Shown: piece by piece, positions 12,168-23,248 of the stretch
Layout: each line of letters opens with the position of its first letter
Numbering within the stretch: the stretch's first letter is position 1
Assembly (NCBI GenBank): GCA_020080175.1
Contig: JAGHQL010000007.1
Coordinates: 186,001-250,000, forward strand
Length of the DNA stretch: 64,000 bases
Direction of reading: 5' to 3'
Source of the DNA: Glutinoglossum americanum
Taxonomy: Eukaryota > Ascomycota > Geoglossomycetes > Geoglossales > Geoglossaceae
The notes under the pieces: model-generated
Told to the model about the DNA's origin: nothing
What the model saw: only the letters and a program-made list of their open reading frames with translations
Database searches by the model: none
Program-made: the position numbers and the translations under genes

Positions 12168-14656
12168 ATGAATTCCTCACGGTCGAGACTACCACGACGT
12201 CATACACAGCGTCAAGCTCTCCGTTCCGCTCGAAATGCAGCCCCGCAGTGTGATTTACAAAGTCTGGAGAGCTCTGAGGCACTGGAGCAACGGATTAGAA
12301 GAAACAACAAGTCAGATTCCAACTGGGATACCGATTCTGTTTCAGACCGGGAACGAGACTCTGGATATAGTTCCCACTCTAACCATGAGGTTGAGGCTGA
12401 GGCTGAGGCTAGATACTATGACCAAATGATGGACAAGTTCGAGGAAGAAGGGCCAACCTTGTCTAATCCTGGTGACGGTACACTGGGCATGATGCGGGGG
12501 GAAAAGCGAAATTGGCAAAAGTAAGTCTACCATATTAAAAGAACAAGATAGAGGCTTACCTGTTATTTTTCTCCCTTAGATTTTGCGAGACTATGAAAAT
12601 TGATGCTGAACAGGCCCTTATTGCATGCGAAGCGAAAAGATTCAAAGCCTACCTTATCTGGCGGGTTAGACATTCTCGCGTTAAAAAAGAATCTACCATT
12701 ATAACCTATTGGAAAGTCCTTAGCATGGTATATGCACGATCGGCCTATCGCTATATGGATGAGGGCGTCTTGTATGACTTGAAAAATGTGAGTAGACTAT
12801 CTTGATTCTGAGTTTAGATGCTGACACTTGATAGTGGATTCCTTCATATCTGACGCGCCTTTTCGGCCTGGACGATTCAGAGAAGGAGAAAGCCTGTTTA
12901 TTTGTTGATGACCTATCGGTTCTGCTCAACTGCCACTGGGTACGCGACACTGAAGTATTTGCTCATGAGAGGCTTCGGGTACAAATGGCACTTCTTCTAC
13001 TTATTAGTGGCTGTACAGCTACAAGACCGGGTGCCCTCGTTGGGGAGAGGCCTCTGTTGTATAGCGATATCAAACTGTTCTTGGTCCAGGGTGAGGGACT
13101 AGTTCCAGTAATTGCGATGAGGCTTAGCCTCAAGCATATCAAGAGATCGGGTGGGAAGTCCAGAGAGTAAGTGTCTTCCTTCGTACTTATTCACTTGTTT
13201 GATCCATATGCTGAGTATCGCAGAAAGGAATTCACATTCTACGAGGGAGCCGACCTTGTCATCTGTCCCATTATACCTTTTCTGGCTCTGGCCTTTGCTG
13301 ATGATGCATTTGAGGCCAACATTACCACCCCGACGGAGATCTACGATCTTGTAATTCCAACTAGGAAAACCCGCATGCATCTAAAGTGGAAAACGAAGTG
13401 GGCCGAACGTCCTATTTTCCGCGATGTTGAAACCACTCCTACTGGTGTACGGATGTCCAAGACCAAACACCTCCAGTATTCAAAACACAGGCATCATTTT
13501 ATCCGTCTTGGTCGGGCATGTGGTTTCGAAAAAGTTCTTCAATTTTATGATCTGCGACGAGCCTCAGGAAAGAAGATTACTGGTAAGAAAGCTGTCATCT
13601 CTTGTGGAATAGGCTTTAACATATTGCTAATCACATATGTTAGAGGCCCTTACTCCTGAGGAGTGCAACCAAATAATGGGCCACCGACATAGGGGCACAT
13701 ACACACGATATTATATGCCAGGGTTTATCGACCGGGACTGTCAGGCCATCTATCTTGGCAGTCCATCGCGAGATGATCTTGTAAGAGCAGTGGGACGGCT
13801 GGCTCGTGATACACTAGCGCCTACAGCCTTAACTGATGCCCAAAAGCTCGAAATCAGCAATGACTCAAGGGTGCTCAAACTCTGCCGGAGGCGTCAACGT
13901 TATGCAGATAAGATAAAAGAGGATCTGAACTTCTCCACCATCAAGGCTGCTGAGGGGACAGAGTGGTATCAACGGCACAAAGCGACACAAGCTGACATCA
14001 ATAACTTGAAGCGTCAACTGAGTGACGCGCGTCTCAATCAGGCTATTCAGGAGTTCCACGATACGATCGATACGATTGAGATAAATAACCAGTTACAGGG
14101 AATCAGGCCAAGTGAGGTCCTTGCACCGTCAACTATAGAATACGAGCTTGAAGAGCGAGCTATAGCGGCCAAATTATTCTTCAAGTCTCTCGATAACCTT
14201 GACGAATCTCGAGTCTTCCGAATACGCGCCAAGCTTATCCGAAATTTGATTGCACTCTGTAAACGGCAGGAGACTCCTCACGCGTATAAAATGTCAACCT
14301 CACGAAAGCGGCAATGTATCTCATATGAAGATGAATACATCAAGGACATTCAGAAGCCCAACAAAATTCTCAGAATAGATGATACTATCACGGATTCCAA
14401 AAAGCTGCCAGAGGGTACTGCTCTGTACTGTCCCTTCTGCAGATGCGACAAGGAGGCCGGACCACGAAAGCGTAATTTTCTGTTCGCCCGCATCGACGGA
14501 CTCCGGAAGCATATTCGAGAACAGCACCTGGATCTGAGGGTGACCAATGAGGAATTGATCTGCCCATTCCAAGGCTGCTCGGCTCCCTTGGCTGGGACTA
14601 TGCACTTCTTCAACCATTCAAAACATCAACATGGTTTGTGTCTGGGGTATACATGA
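12168..14656 (+). CDS. DUF3435 tyrosine recombinase, Starship captain-like
   Basis: Five exons (12168-12520, 12580-12787, 12835-13166, 13224-13582, 13644-14656) join in phase to 754 codons, all introns with GT-AG ends. The product is a DUF3435 tyrosine recombinase, the family that cuts and integrates Starship giant transposons. Landmarks are HWVRDTEVFAHERLRVQ near residue 230, the box-I arginine in TATRPGAL near 252, ALAFADDAFEA in the middle, YDLRRASG near 407, MGH near 431 and the likely catalytic tyrosine in TRYYMP near 441, followed by DRDCQAIYLGSPSRDDL. The C-terminus adds a Cys/His-rich segment (CPFCRCD ... LRKHIREQH, then CPFQGC ... HFFNHSKHQH) that looks like paired C2H2-type fingers, as in other long captains. 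No stop or frameshift is seen, so it may be active. As the first intact gene, pointing into the gene-rich side, its position fits a captain at the 5' end of its element. Confidence 0.9.
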
Positions 14657-16503
14657 TTCTATATCGGAAGGGTCTTGTTACCATGCTACAAAGCTTTTTC
14701 AACACTGTTAGCCTATAATTTTGGTAATTAATTCTTTATAATTCACAATCTCCCGAAGTATATTTCTTTTATCTCTAGATGATGATAATTCATAGATTGC
14801 ATGATGTTCTTCAAGTCGACAGTGACAGGTTTGAGTAGGCTGAGGGCGGCCCTGCAGAGTGACGAGGCTGAAGGCGATATTTGCGCGGATGAAACAGCAA
14901 GTTCCCTCCTCCACAAGCTAGCTATTTGTTCTGCACTTTTGGAGAGCTTCCTGGAATCTATCTGACTTCCCTCCGCAGCATAGCATTGTCTAAGAATATA
15001 TATTAAAGCCTTGCCCTTGTCGGCTGCAGAGGTCAGTCACTGTACTATGTATTGTACTACTATGCTACCTAAACGCCTTGCTCCTGTCGGTCGTAGGGGT
15101 TAGCCATTGCAATGTGTCGTGTTGATCCGACATTTGCACCGCCACGCCCCCTAGCGCCTTGGCCCCTTATCAACCGCCATAGATAATTGATTCGGCTATT
15201 GTACGAAGCTCGGCTGCTAGGTGTTCACTATGTGGGAGCTGCGTACTCAACGGTATAAACGCCTACCCGTTAACCGCCATAGAAATGCCAATCTAAGAGA
15301 ATAATCTAATAATTAACCCTTATGTTTGGAGAGGGAATTTAGTGGATAACGCTAATAGAGGGGAGAGTGATCACTTTACCGAGGGTGAATTTTTGTATTA
15401 GGCATCATGGGAAACTTTAGAATTATTTTTTGGGATGGAAATGCGCGCGCTTCAAGAGGTGCGCGCGTTTGGCAGATATCTGCTAAATTCAGTGGGTTTG
15501 CTGTCCCGATCAGGAATGGTTGAGCACCACATTCTATTCGTGGGCTCGCTTAGCAGGATGCTAAGCCATATTCGGCTCGGAAGCCCCAACACCATAGTTG
15601 TAATGTCAACACTCCAAGCTGATGATTCTGTCAGGCGTGCGGGCTGTACACATAAATTGCGACCCGTATCCCCATATAGATAGCTAAGAATGCAAGCAAG
15701 TTTCACGTATTCTATTTCTGAAAATTTGTCTCTTATAAATACTATTTCACCCCTTGCAGTTTCCTTATGAGTTCAGACAAGCTTCTACCTCTACTTACCA
15801 CAGACTAAGTCCTGTCCCACTACAGCTTGGAAGACTATATGGTCTGCTAACTTTACGTAGAAATTAGGCATCATGTTCAACGGCTTTGGAGTAGCATTCC
15901 AGTTACGATGGCCTCTAAAGATTTCCTTAGGCTTTGGTATGGCAATCCGATGCTCCAAAGATGACACCGATCCTCTTGTTATTGCTGAATATTCTACTTC
16001 GGATGGAACTACTTCAAAGAAAGACCTATTAGATCCGTATGAAATTCTCGACAAAATTCGCAACGCGAGACGAGCTGCATCCCAAAAAGATTTTCTATTA
16101 GAACAGGAGAGTCTTGATAGCAGCATCGACTGCAAGTCTAAAGAGGGATCTTTGGCCGACATCAAATGTTGACAAGTATAACGAGTAGGGCTAGCTTTGG
16201 GATGGAGGTGATATCTTTGCAGGTCGAGGAACAGAGATTTTGGATTGTTTCGAATTGTTATCCCTTTTAAACTTCAAATAACCTCTAAGTTGTTTCAGTT
16301 ACTGTTGATGTATTTGGGATTTCTCTAATGCAATTGAAATTATATCGATGTTTAGCTTCCAACTAATAAAGAATAGCCTTTTTTGCTCCTGTATTTTGAG
16401 TATGTGAGCACTTTTTAGCTTTGCTTCAACTAAGCTAAAACTTCCTTGAAAAAACCCTTCGAATCTAGGACAGCTGACAGCCTTTTAGCGGTGTTGCCGG
16501 GCC
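14657..16503. other. Spacer with degenerate tandem repeat and one weak reading frame
   Basis: At about 15005-15180 a unit resembling CGCCTTGCTCCTGTCGGTCG followed by an AGGGGTTAGCC-like tail recurs two to three times with divergence. A reading frame at 15873-16172 (+, 99 codons, with KKDLLDPYEILDKIRNARRA) has plausible codon use, but the opposite strand is also open and I recognise neither. No other gene is supported. Confidence 0.35.
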
Positions 16504-17056
16504 TCAGGAAGTGAAAAGAGTCTTCAACTCCTCCAGCAAAGTTGCCACAAAATCTCCATCAATTTCCTGGTCAGCTGCACGCAATGGCGAGTCAGAAAGA
16601 AGGTCTACCAAATTGTCGAGTTCGCTGCCATTTCATTTGCTCCAGAGGTCGGCAGGAGGCTCCATTTCAATGGTATTAATATCATATCCGATACATACAA
16701 TCGCGAGACGTTGTTCCGCGGAGAAACGATTCGATGCAAAGCCTTTATTCGGGGACATCTCTTTCAGCCTGATTAGGATGGTGCAGAATTCTTCTCTTAG
16801 ATCATTACCCGTGATTTTGCTCCGATCGTCAATAAACATGATGTGGTTCTGGAGGGATGGAGCTATCTTATTCCAGAAGGTACGTTTCGAGACGATTGAG
16901 TGTGCCTTCTCCCAAGTGTTGATTTTTCGGTTGGCCAAGTCGTACATAGAAGGAGTGGCCTTAGAGGCAGATTGATAGTAGGGACTCTTTTGGAGAAGCC
17001 GCAGGCCACAAAGGAGTAGAATTTGAGGGAGATGAAGATTCTGAACTGAAATAGAT
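16504..17056 (-). pseudogene. Decayed gene of unknown family
   Basis: A minus-strand exon begins after a good acceptor (ATTTCAG near 17057). It reads LLLCGLRLLQKSPYYQSASK, then TWEKAHSIVSKRTFWNKIAP, HIMFIDDRSKITGNDLREEF and SAEQRLAIVCIGYDINTIEM. After DLWSK there is an in-frame TGA (16633-16635), beyond which the same frame continues as NGSELDNLVDLLSDSPLRAA to a natural end at 16504. A single stop, explainable as CGA to TGA, therefore separates two clearly coding stretches. I do not recognise the family. It is a soluble, helical-looking protein of unknown role. No convincing first exon was found upstream, so it may also be 5'-truncated. Confidence 0.5.
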
Positions 17057-17204
17057 TCCTTATGAGCCAGATTTTAATTAGCGACTGAGCAAATAGTTTG
17101 GATGGGACGTTCTGACCATTTTAAATGCCTTTGAGTTATCTGCGGAAGCAACACCGGTGCTTGACACAGAAGGGGGGCTTCTTATATTTCCTCTTCTCAA
17201 GTAA

Positions 17205-17594
17205 ATGGGGTGGTCGTGGTGCTGGTTGATTGGTATATCAGCACTCTTGATAGGAAGTCTATTGATACAGCAACTAGGATGTTGCTTCTATACACATCGT
17301 TTCTCCTATTGGTTTTATGGGGTATGTGAGATAGGCGTGCAGTCAACTGCCATGTCCACAGTTTCACCTAGCGTGGAGATAGGCATCTGGCTTGTTATTG
17401 GCAGTCAGGTATATCAAAATTCCAACACTTTCCAGATACAACGATTAGGAGGACGTTTCCTCTATGCGCGCCTTCCCTTTAAGCACGCCTCCCTTCCAAT
17501 CTGGTTTGGAGTCTTGTTATGGACCGCCATATTTGGTCACTTGATGCTGCTATTTTCACCATTACTTCATGAACCAGCTAGTAAAAGAAGATGA
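17205..17594 (+). CDS. Possible small membrane protein (weak)
   Basis: This is a 129-codon frame opening with a hydrophobic stretch (CWLIGISALLIGSLLIQQLG) and with a second near residue 105 (WFGVLLWTAIFGHLMLLFSP). Such frames can be the mirror image of coding sequence on the other strand, but here the opposite strand carries several stops. No family is recognised, no intron is needed and no conservation is known to me. It could be a real two-pass membrane protein or chance. Confidence 0.25.
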   Translation: MGWSWCWLIGISALLIGSLLIQQLGCCFYTHRFSYWFYGVCEIGVQSTAMSTVSPSVEIGIWLVIGSQVYQNSNTFQIQRLGGRFLYARLPFKHASLPIWFGVLLWTAIFGHLMLLFSPLLHEPASKRR

Positions 17595-17676
17595 GAGCTG
17601 CTTGAAATTCTATGGTAGCTACTAGTATAGACTACAAGAAATAAAGTATTTCTTGTCGTACCTATCAATGCTACCA

Positions 17677-18734
17677 TCACTGTCCCCCTGTCTCGGGGGT
17701 TTCAGTTCCCTTGAGCTTTATTTCACTAGTAGTTGGTTAGATTAAATCGTGAAAGCATCTATCGGATAGTATTTCTCACATAATATACCCTGATAGAGAG
17801 CCTGTGGGGCGCGCTCGCACCTTCTGGCCTGGAACCATAGCCCTTAGACACGTCATTATTAGGTCATCAGATTTATCTAGAACAAGAGTTTCGTTATGCT
17901 TGTTACGAAACCTAGAAAGATATTAGTTTCGATGAGTGATATAGACCATTGATAACTTACAAGTTGCCTTTATAATTATTGTCAGGCCGGCCATTTTCGG
18001 TCTCCCATATCCAGTAGTCCACAATAAGTTCACTTCCTACTGATGGCCTACTGACACTCCCTTCTTCTCCTTCCAAGGTAACCATCCATTCAAGAGCAGA
18101 GCAACGCTCAATTTGTAACCCTTTATCATTGATACGTAGAACCTGCACGTTCCTGATTCTTAGTTAAAATATTGCTCCCACATAATATAAAGGGGTTTCT
18201 TACATATAAATTGTTGTATTAGGGCGTATGTGATATTCGATATTGCTATCATTTGTATAAGACTTCACGTACCCTTTTTCACCAAAGGCTAGTTTACTAA
18301 TGGAATTCTGTTAGTACCAGCAAGATTAAATTTCTTTAAACGTACGGTGGAATTCTCAAAATAGCTCGCTCTCCCATAGTCATGCTCATGACCCCTCTTC
18401 GTAAGCCTGCCCCTAACATTAGTAGACTGTAAGTATAAGAGAACTAAGATGGTACATTCCTTCCATCGTGAGTTCCTTGTCCATTGTGATAATCCACTTA
18501 TCCTCTTTGAGATCTCTGGAACGAGTGTCAGCATTGAGCCTGTTAGTGACTCTATAGAGGTTCATCTACTCACAATTTCTTAGAGTCACTATCTGTGCAG
18601 CTGGGGTCGCAGAGAAACACTTCGAGCCAGATTTCCACCTTATCGCCTCTCTTTGGCATCGCTAGGTCATTGTTACCGAGCGTCAATATCGTTTTATCGA
18701 CTTCCGTCTCTTCTATATCAGGATTCTGTGCCAT
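17677..18734 (-). CDS. Two-domain FKBP-like protein
   Basis: Starting at the ATG at 18734-18732, six or seven short exons give two FKBP-type folds in tandem. Domain 1 has MPKRGDKVEIWLEVFL, then GVMSMTMGERAILRIPP, KLAFGEKG and RPNTTIYM, a close match to the FKBP core (the family has GVxxMxxGExAxLxIPPxxAYGxxG and PNxTLxFxVEL). Domain 2 has SVGSELIVDYWIWE, LIMTCLRAMVPGQKVRARP and a last strand, IEIKLKG, added by an intron-spanning exon that ends at 17677. FKBPs are peptidyl-prolyl isomerases or scaffolds. In domain 1 the aromatic pocket residues and the Phe-Asp of the catalytic cleft are not conserved, so isomerase activity is doubtful. The splice between the 18574-18734 and 18350-18430 exons is uncertain. 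A second, single-domain relative lies at 32980-33729. Confidence 0.65.
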
Positions 18735-19616
18735 AACGAAGAGGCAATATTGAGAATCAGGTAAAACATTAGGTTGAGTGAGAGGCTATTACTTTTACCC
18801 TGTGGCTCTAAAGTTCATCCGCCTTAGAGAATGCCGGAGGAAAGAGGGTGAGGGGGCGGCTTATGGATTCACCCGGAAATCTGACCCTCAAATCAATACA
18901 GGTAACTAATGTAGTGTAGAGGCTATGACAAATATATTATGTGATAGCCGTGCTTCTAGACTTAGCCGCCGCTGTCTTTACACTTGGCACGTCAATCGTG
19001 GACACTCCGAAGGCAGCCTAGAGACAACTAACTTACCGATCCACTGCATACAACCTACAGATAACCCCTTCTAGCCAATACTATTCCCAACACGAAGCAA
19101 CTAGTTGCCGAATCCCTACCTGACTTCCGCGAACTAGTTCAAAATATAATGGCTGAAGGAATCCACTCATGCTCTCTGCAGTATCTCTGTGAGAGATTAG
19201 GGATAGCAAGTAGACATCAACGGATCTGACTTCCGTATCTAGTGCATTCGGTTAAGACTTTAAAGTCATTCTGATACACCATAAGGGATCAGCGAAGTTC
19301 TTCCCATTTCAGCAATATACATGCATATGGAGCTCAATAATGAGTCTAGAAAAAAAAACAACTACCTTTTGCTGCTGGTCTCTTAGGCGAAAGGATCAAT
19401 ACAACAGAATTAAATTGAAACAGAAGGAGCTAAAAGGCCTCAGCGCAGAAAAGTTCCTTGTATTGATAGCTATTTGCATTGCCTCTTCAGTTCTTTGTAA
19501 GCCTTGTTCGCGCTAGATCAATGTCCCATGTTAAACTAAAGAACAAGTGCTGTAGTCTCTAAAAGGGGCAGGTAAAGTGGATAGGTTCAAAAAGTTCTGA
19601 ATAGGAAGAAATGAAA
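18735..19616. other. Intergenic, nothing recognised
   Basis: No gene or repeat is supported between the FKBP-like gene and the 3' end of the glycosyltransferase gene. Stops are frequent in all frames. Confidence 0.45.
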
Positions 19617-20982
19617 CTACCACGACAACTTCTGCCTCCAATCGCTGAAAGATGCCTGTTTACGCTTATCAATAGGAATCATGCGATATCCATCGTCCAC
19701 ATCTGCTCCTTCGCGGGTTCCCCACGCAGTCTGGTATAGTAACACTAGTTAGTATGGCAATTTAAATATTTAGAGCGGGTAGGGGCTACTTACTATATTG
19801 AGAGTGAAGAATGCATAAACCTTTATAAAACCATGGAAGTACCCAAAAAGTATTGAAACTGGTAAGAGGACAACATCCTCAGGATACCGCACAAAGTGGC
19901 CGAGTAACTTCACAAACTTGCTTATAAGCATCCAGAGCAGTAGCACACTAAGAGCGCCCCAGTTTTGCGTGGTTTTGATCAGGAGGAACACAAGAAGCCC
20001 ATCGCCGATAATGGCTGGAGGGGAGAGGGTCGCTAAATGAAGCGCATATGCGCACCACGGCTGCTGTCTTTCTCGCCCGGGTCCATATTAGCAATCGCCT
20101 TGAATCCTCTTGTGGGAAGAACCAACTAAACACTTACTTCCAGATATATCTCTCGCGCAACATGCTTGTTAGATTGCTCCTCCAGTTACTTCGTGACCAC
20201 CGCAAGCACTGTTTCAAGAACCTTGGATTGTCCTCTAATGTCGTTTGTAGTTCAGCCTCTCGGCAGTATTGTATGTATGTCTTCCATCCATGCGATACCA
20301 TCCATCGCGTGATGAAGTTGTCGTCATCAGTGTTGAGCTGGTATCTGCCAAGCCAAGACTCATGTGTGAAGCCGTAGGTAAACTCCAGATCTTGTAAGAT
20401 GTGTGTGCAATAGGTAACGGTTCTGCCTGAGAGGCATGAAACTCTTCCATCTATATGGGTTGTAGCCGATATCTCAAAATTCCTTCGTTCTAAGTAAAGT
20501 GCTCCGAGAAACCCCCAAATGTTTGGGCAGTCAGCGCGCCGTAATCTTTGGGATGTTCCAACACCACCGATATCCGGCTTCTCAAAAGCTGCAAGAATCC
20601 AATCCAAGATCCTGGGTGGCCAGATAACGTCGTCGTCAGCAAACAGCGTGATTTTGGTCAAGACTTCAGGCAGTACTCGGCACATCTGACGGCGTTTGTT
20701 CGCATGGGCGACGCTGACCACTCGGATGCATGACGAGTGGATCAATGCCGCGGTGCTCTTCAGCCGTTCGAGGTTTGCATCTATGGTGACTAGGATAATC
20801 TCAGAGGGGGCTGCGCTGAGACATGTACAGAGTGTTTGTTGGAAATCAGGACCCTCGCCATCAATAGTAGGAATTATGATAGTAACATCCTTGGATGTTA
20901 AGGTGGGCTTCTCCGGTAGAGGAATTGGCTTGAATGTCCAGTGGGATACACAATTCACAATTAACCGTACATAGCGGTACAA
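19617..20982 (-). CDS. Family 2 glycosyltransferase, Cps1/polysaccharide-synthase type
   Basis: Exons 20982-20138, 20067-19794 and 19730-19617 join in phase. The introns are 20068-20137 and 19731-19793, each with a CTAA-type branch site. The protein is a membrane GT2 of the fungal Cps1-like kind, which uses a nucleotide sugar to extend a polysaccharide at the plasma membrane. Motifs seen: VTIIIPTIDGEGPDF, the metal-binding FADDDVIWP, the acceptor-side NTDDDNFITRW and QCLRWSRSNWRSN (the QxxRW-like site). They are followed by hydrophobic segments (IIGDGLLVFLLI; ALSVLLLWMLISKFVKLLGH) and the tail ending WRQKLSW. Family members also have an N-terminal membrane segment. A splice acceptor lies at about 21017 and a further exon up to about 21200 is possible, so the start given is the first in-frame ATG and not certain. 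No damage is seen. Confidence 0.8.
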
Positions 20983-21757
20983 CCTACCCCATAGAAGGTC
21001 AGTATGGAATGAGCCAGCCTAGAACGAAAGAAGCTGCTACTGCTTGAGCATACCACAGAACTCTGAAAGCCTGAGCAGAAGAAAGCATTGCAAGATGAGA
21101 GGATTGAGAAGAAACTGTTGTAGAAATACATACAGGTTGCAATTGAGCTCTTGGAGGCCTGGCGGCTTTGAACATCTAAATACTCTAACCGCGTGCCCAT
21201 CAGATGATGAGTACTCGCTTGAGCAAGAACTCAACTAGAAAATTTTTTTTTTTTAACTTGGTTTTCTCCTCTTTTGATTGAGACATCCTGTGTTGGGGTT
21301 AAAGTTCTGCACCATTGGACATCCCGCGTCGACGGTACTACATGCAGTCCCAATTGTTTAGCTATCGTATACCAGGGCTGACCACATAGAACTCATACCT
21401 ATCTCTGCCGTGTCTTGCTAGTCTTCTTGCTGGTCTTCTCGTTGGTCCTTTCGTCGTTACGGAAAGGCTGTCGACTAACCTTCAAAGACTGCTCCGAACA
21501 GAATCCACGCATCATAGGCTATGATCGCCCCATAGAGAGTGCTCAATAGGGCCTTGACTGTAGGACAGTTGAGAATAGCCTTTCTAGAGATAAAATGGCG
21601 GTGATGCAACGAATCAATTTCCTCAAACTCGCTTCGTGTCATCTACTGTAAGTTTCTAGGCATGAAAATTCTAAGATTAGTTCTAATGTGATTTTGTTTT
21701 TCATTCAACGAAAGAACTAGCTACACCAATAAATGCAGCAGAGTCATAACAAATCTC
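20983..21757. other. Possible 5' exon of the glycosyltransferase gene, then spacer
   Basis: Frames up to about 21200 on the minus strand could supply the first exon of the GT2 gene through an acceptor ending TTCTAG at about 21017, but the resulting intron would be only about 35 bases, which is short for a fungus. From 21241 to 21757 nothing is supported. Confidence 0.3.
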
Positions 21758-23248
21758 CTAACTACTCCCGTTTCCGGGGTCGAGACCTGGAAGGCCAGAG
21801 ATGAGAGGTTGGAGGGTTAACTTGTAAATGGTGTCAATTTTCTGATTCTCCCTACGCTGCTTCACAACCTTCGCGATACTTTGGCGGTATGCGTCCAAAA
21901 TGTCCCCGAATTCAGGCCAAAGTTTAGTGAATGTACTAGTGTATTCATGTGCGCGACAGATAATCAGGGGGATACCAGGTATCTCCAGGATCAGCCTAAT
22001 CCAATGTCCTAGCTTTTGGATATTGTCTTCGATCGTAGCTAGAAACTCCTCGTCATTGCGAAGTCCTGCGAGCGTATAGTAATTAACTCGCGTTAGGAAG
22101 TCATAGTATCTCTCAAGGAGCTGGCTTAGGCATTCTGCCCTGTAACCCTCGGCTACAGTATGTTCCTCCGCCTTGGTAATTCCATCGCAAAATTCCCGAA
22201 CGTGCCGTTGCCATTCTCTCCCCAACCTCCACACGGTCCAGTCATAGGAGTTATCATCTATGATTCCTGCTTCCGTAAATTGGCGAGCGAAGATACTTCG
22301 CAGATAGTTATAGTTTGGTACTTCGTGGGGCTCGAGGCCATGTATGTAGCTGAGATATTCTACAAGCTTCGGCCAGTCGGGAAGTTCCTGAAGGAGATTT
22401 TGTTTTTTCGTAGCAATATCATCCTTAGACAAGCCTTCCCAAGGAAGGCACCCACGGAAGAAGTATAACAGGAGATAAGCGAGCGACTCTAGGTCGTCAC
22501 AGGGATATTGCTCTGTCTCAAATTTTAGGTATGTGGCTTGTGTATGTACTGTACATGGGGTCTTGCACTTACCAGCATTGATACTAGCATAAAGATCACT
22601 AGTAGTAACTCTGTTTTCGATGCTGGTGCCTTGCAAGAGCGCCTCGAGTGAAGGTTTTTCTGCCCCAGATGTCAGGTATACAGTCTGTGTACGTAGGACC
22701 CTATGCTTACCAGTGCCCCCATCATCATTAGAGATGACATCCAAGGTTTCATCGAGTATGCCGCCATCTTGCCTCCTATAGTATTTTGCATGACTAAAGC
22801 TAATGAGAAAGACAGAATCGCCTTGAATATGAGTGGCAGTAACGTGGTCGGGCTGGATATTACAATGAACGATACCTCGCCGATGCAAGACTTCGAGGCG
22901 AGTGATGAGTTGGACCGATAGCAGGAGCACCGTCTTCAAAGAGAAGGGCTTAGGGAGTATATTCCAGATATTGGTGATAGGGGGTCCTGTGAGCTGAAGG
23001 ATCAGGCAGTCTCCTAAACTTTCGGAGCTAGAAAATCCGAGAGGGAGCGGGAAACCAGGGAGACCATCCAGATCCTTATAGACACCGTACTCATGCGTGC
23101 TACTCTGGACCTTGATAGCGACATGTTCGGTATCTCCGGATCTCATTCCTTGAGAGCACATTAGTGTGTGTGTAATGAGTATTTGGCTATAAGATACCAT
23201 ACCCTTCCATACATTGCCGCCGCATTGTTCTATAAGTATAACATCCAT
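21758..23248 (-). CDS. Casein-kinase-1-like pseudokinase
   Basis: The frame is open for 496 codons, but three stretches have intron signals, multiples of three in length and no stops: 23149-23202, 22660-22710 and 22513-22572. Removing them restores family-like sequence (for example YASINAEQYPCDDLESLAYL) and about 441 residues. The C-lobe signature CDDLESLAYLLLYFFRGCLP is that of casein kinase 1. The N-lobe lysine is present (VAIKV), but the glycine loop is missing, the HRD motif reads HCN (GIVHCNIQPDHV) and the DFG position reads SFS (ISFSHAKYY). It is therefore likely a non-catalytic relative. The C-terminal 190 residues are helical and unassigned. Similar proteins recur in fungal accessory genomes. 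No substrate can be inferred. Confidence 0.75.
   Translation of the reverse strand: MDVILIEQCGGNVWKGMVSYSQILITHTLMCSQGMRSGDTEHVAIKVQSSTHEYGVYKDLDGLPGFPLPLGFSSSESLGDCLILQLTGPPITNIWNILPKPFSLKTVLLLSVQLITRLEVLHRRGIVHCNIQPDHVTATHIQGDSVFLISFSHAKYYRRQDGGILDETLDVISNDDGGTGKHRVLRTQTVYLTSGAEKPSLEALLQGTSIENRVTTSDLYASINAGKCKTPCTVHTQATYLKFETEQYPCDDLESLAYLLLYFFRGCLPWEGLSKDDIATKKQNLLQELPDWPKLVEYLSYIHGLEPHEVPNYNYLRSIFARQFTEAGIIDDNSYDWTVWRLGREWQRHVREFCDGITKAEEHTVAEGYRAECLSQLLERYYDFLTRVNYYTLAGLRNDEEFLATIEDNIQKLGHWIRLILEIPGIPLIICRAHEYTSTFTKLWPEFGDILDAYRQSIAKVVKQRRENQKIDTIYKLTLQPLISGLPGLDPGNGSS

Noticed and set aside
15873-16172. A possible 99-codon gene on the plus strand
   Set aside because: The opposite strand is equally open and neither has a recognisable family, so it is mentioned only in the spacer entry.
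20048-20974. Plus-strand frames opposite the glycosyltransferase
   Set aside because: The minus strand has the GT2 motifs and consistent splice sites. The plus frames have none.
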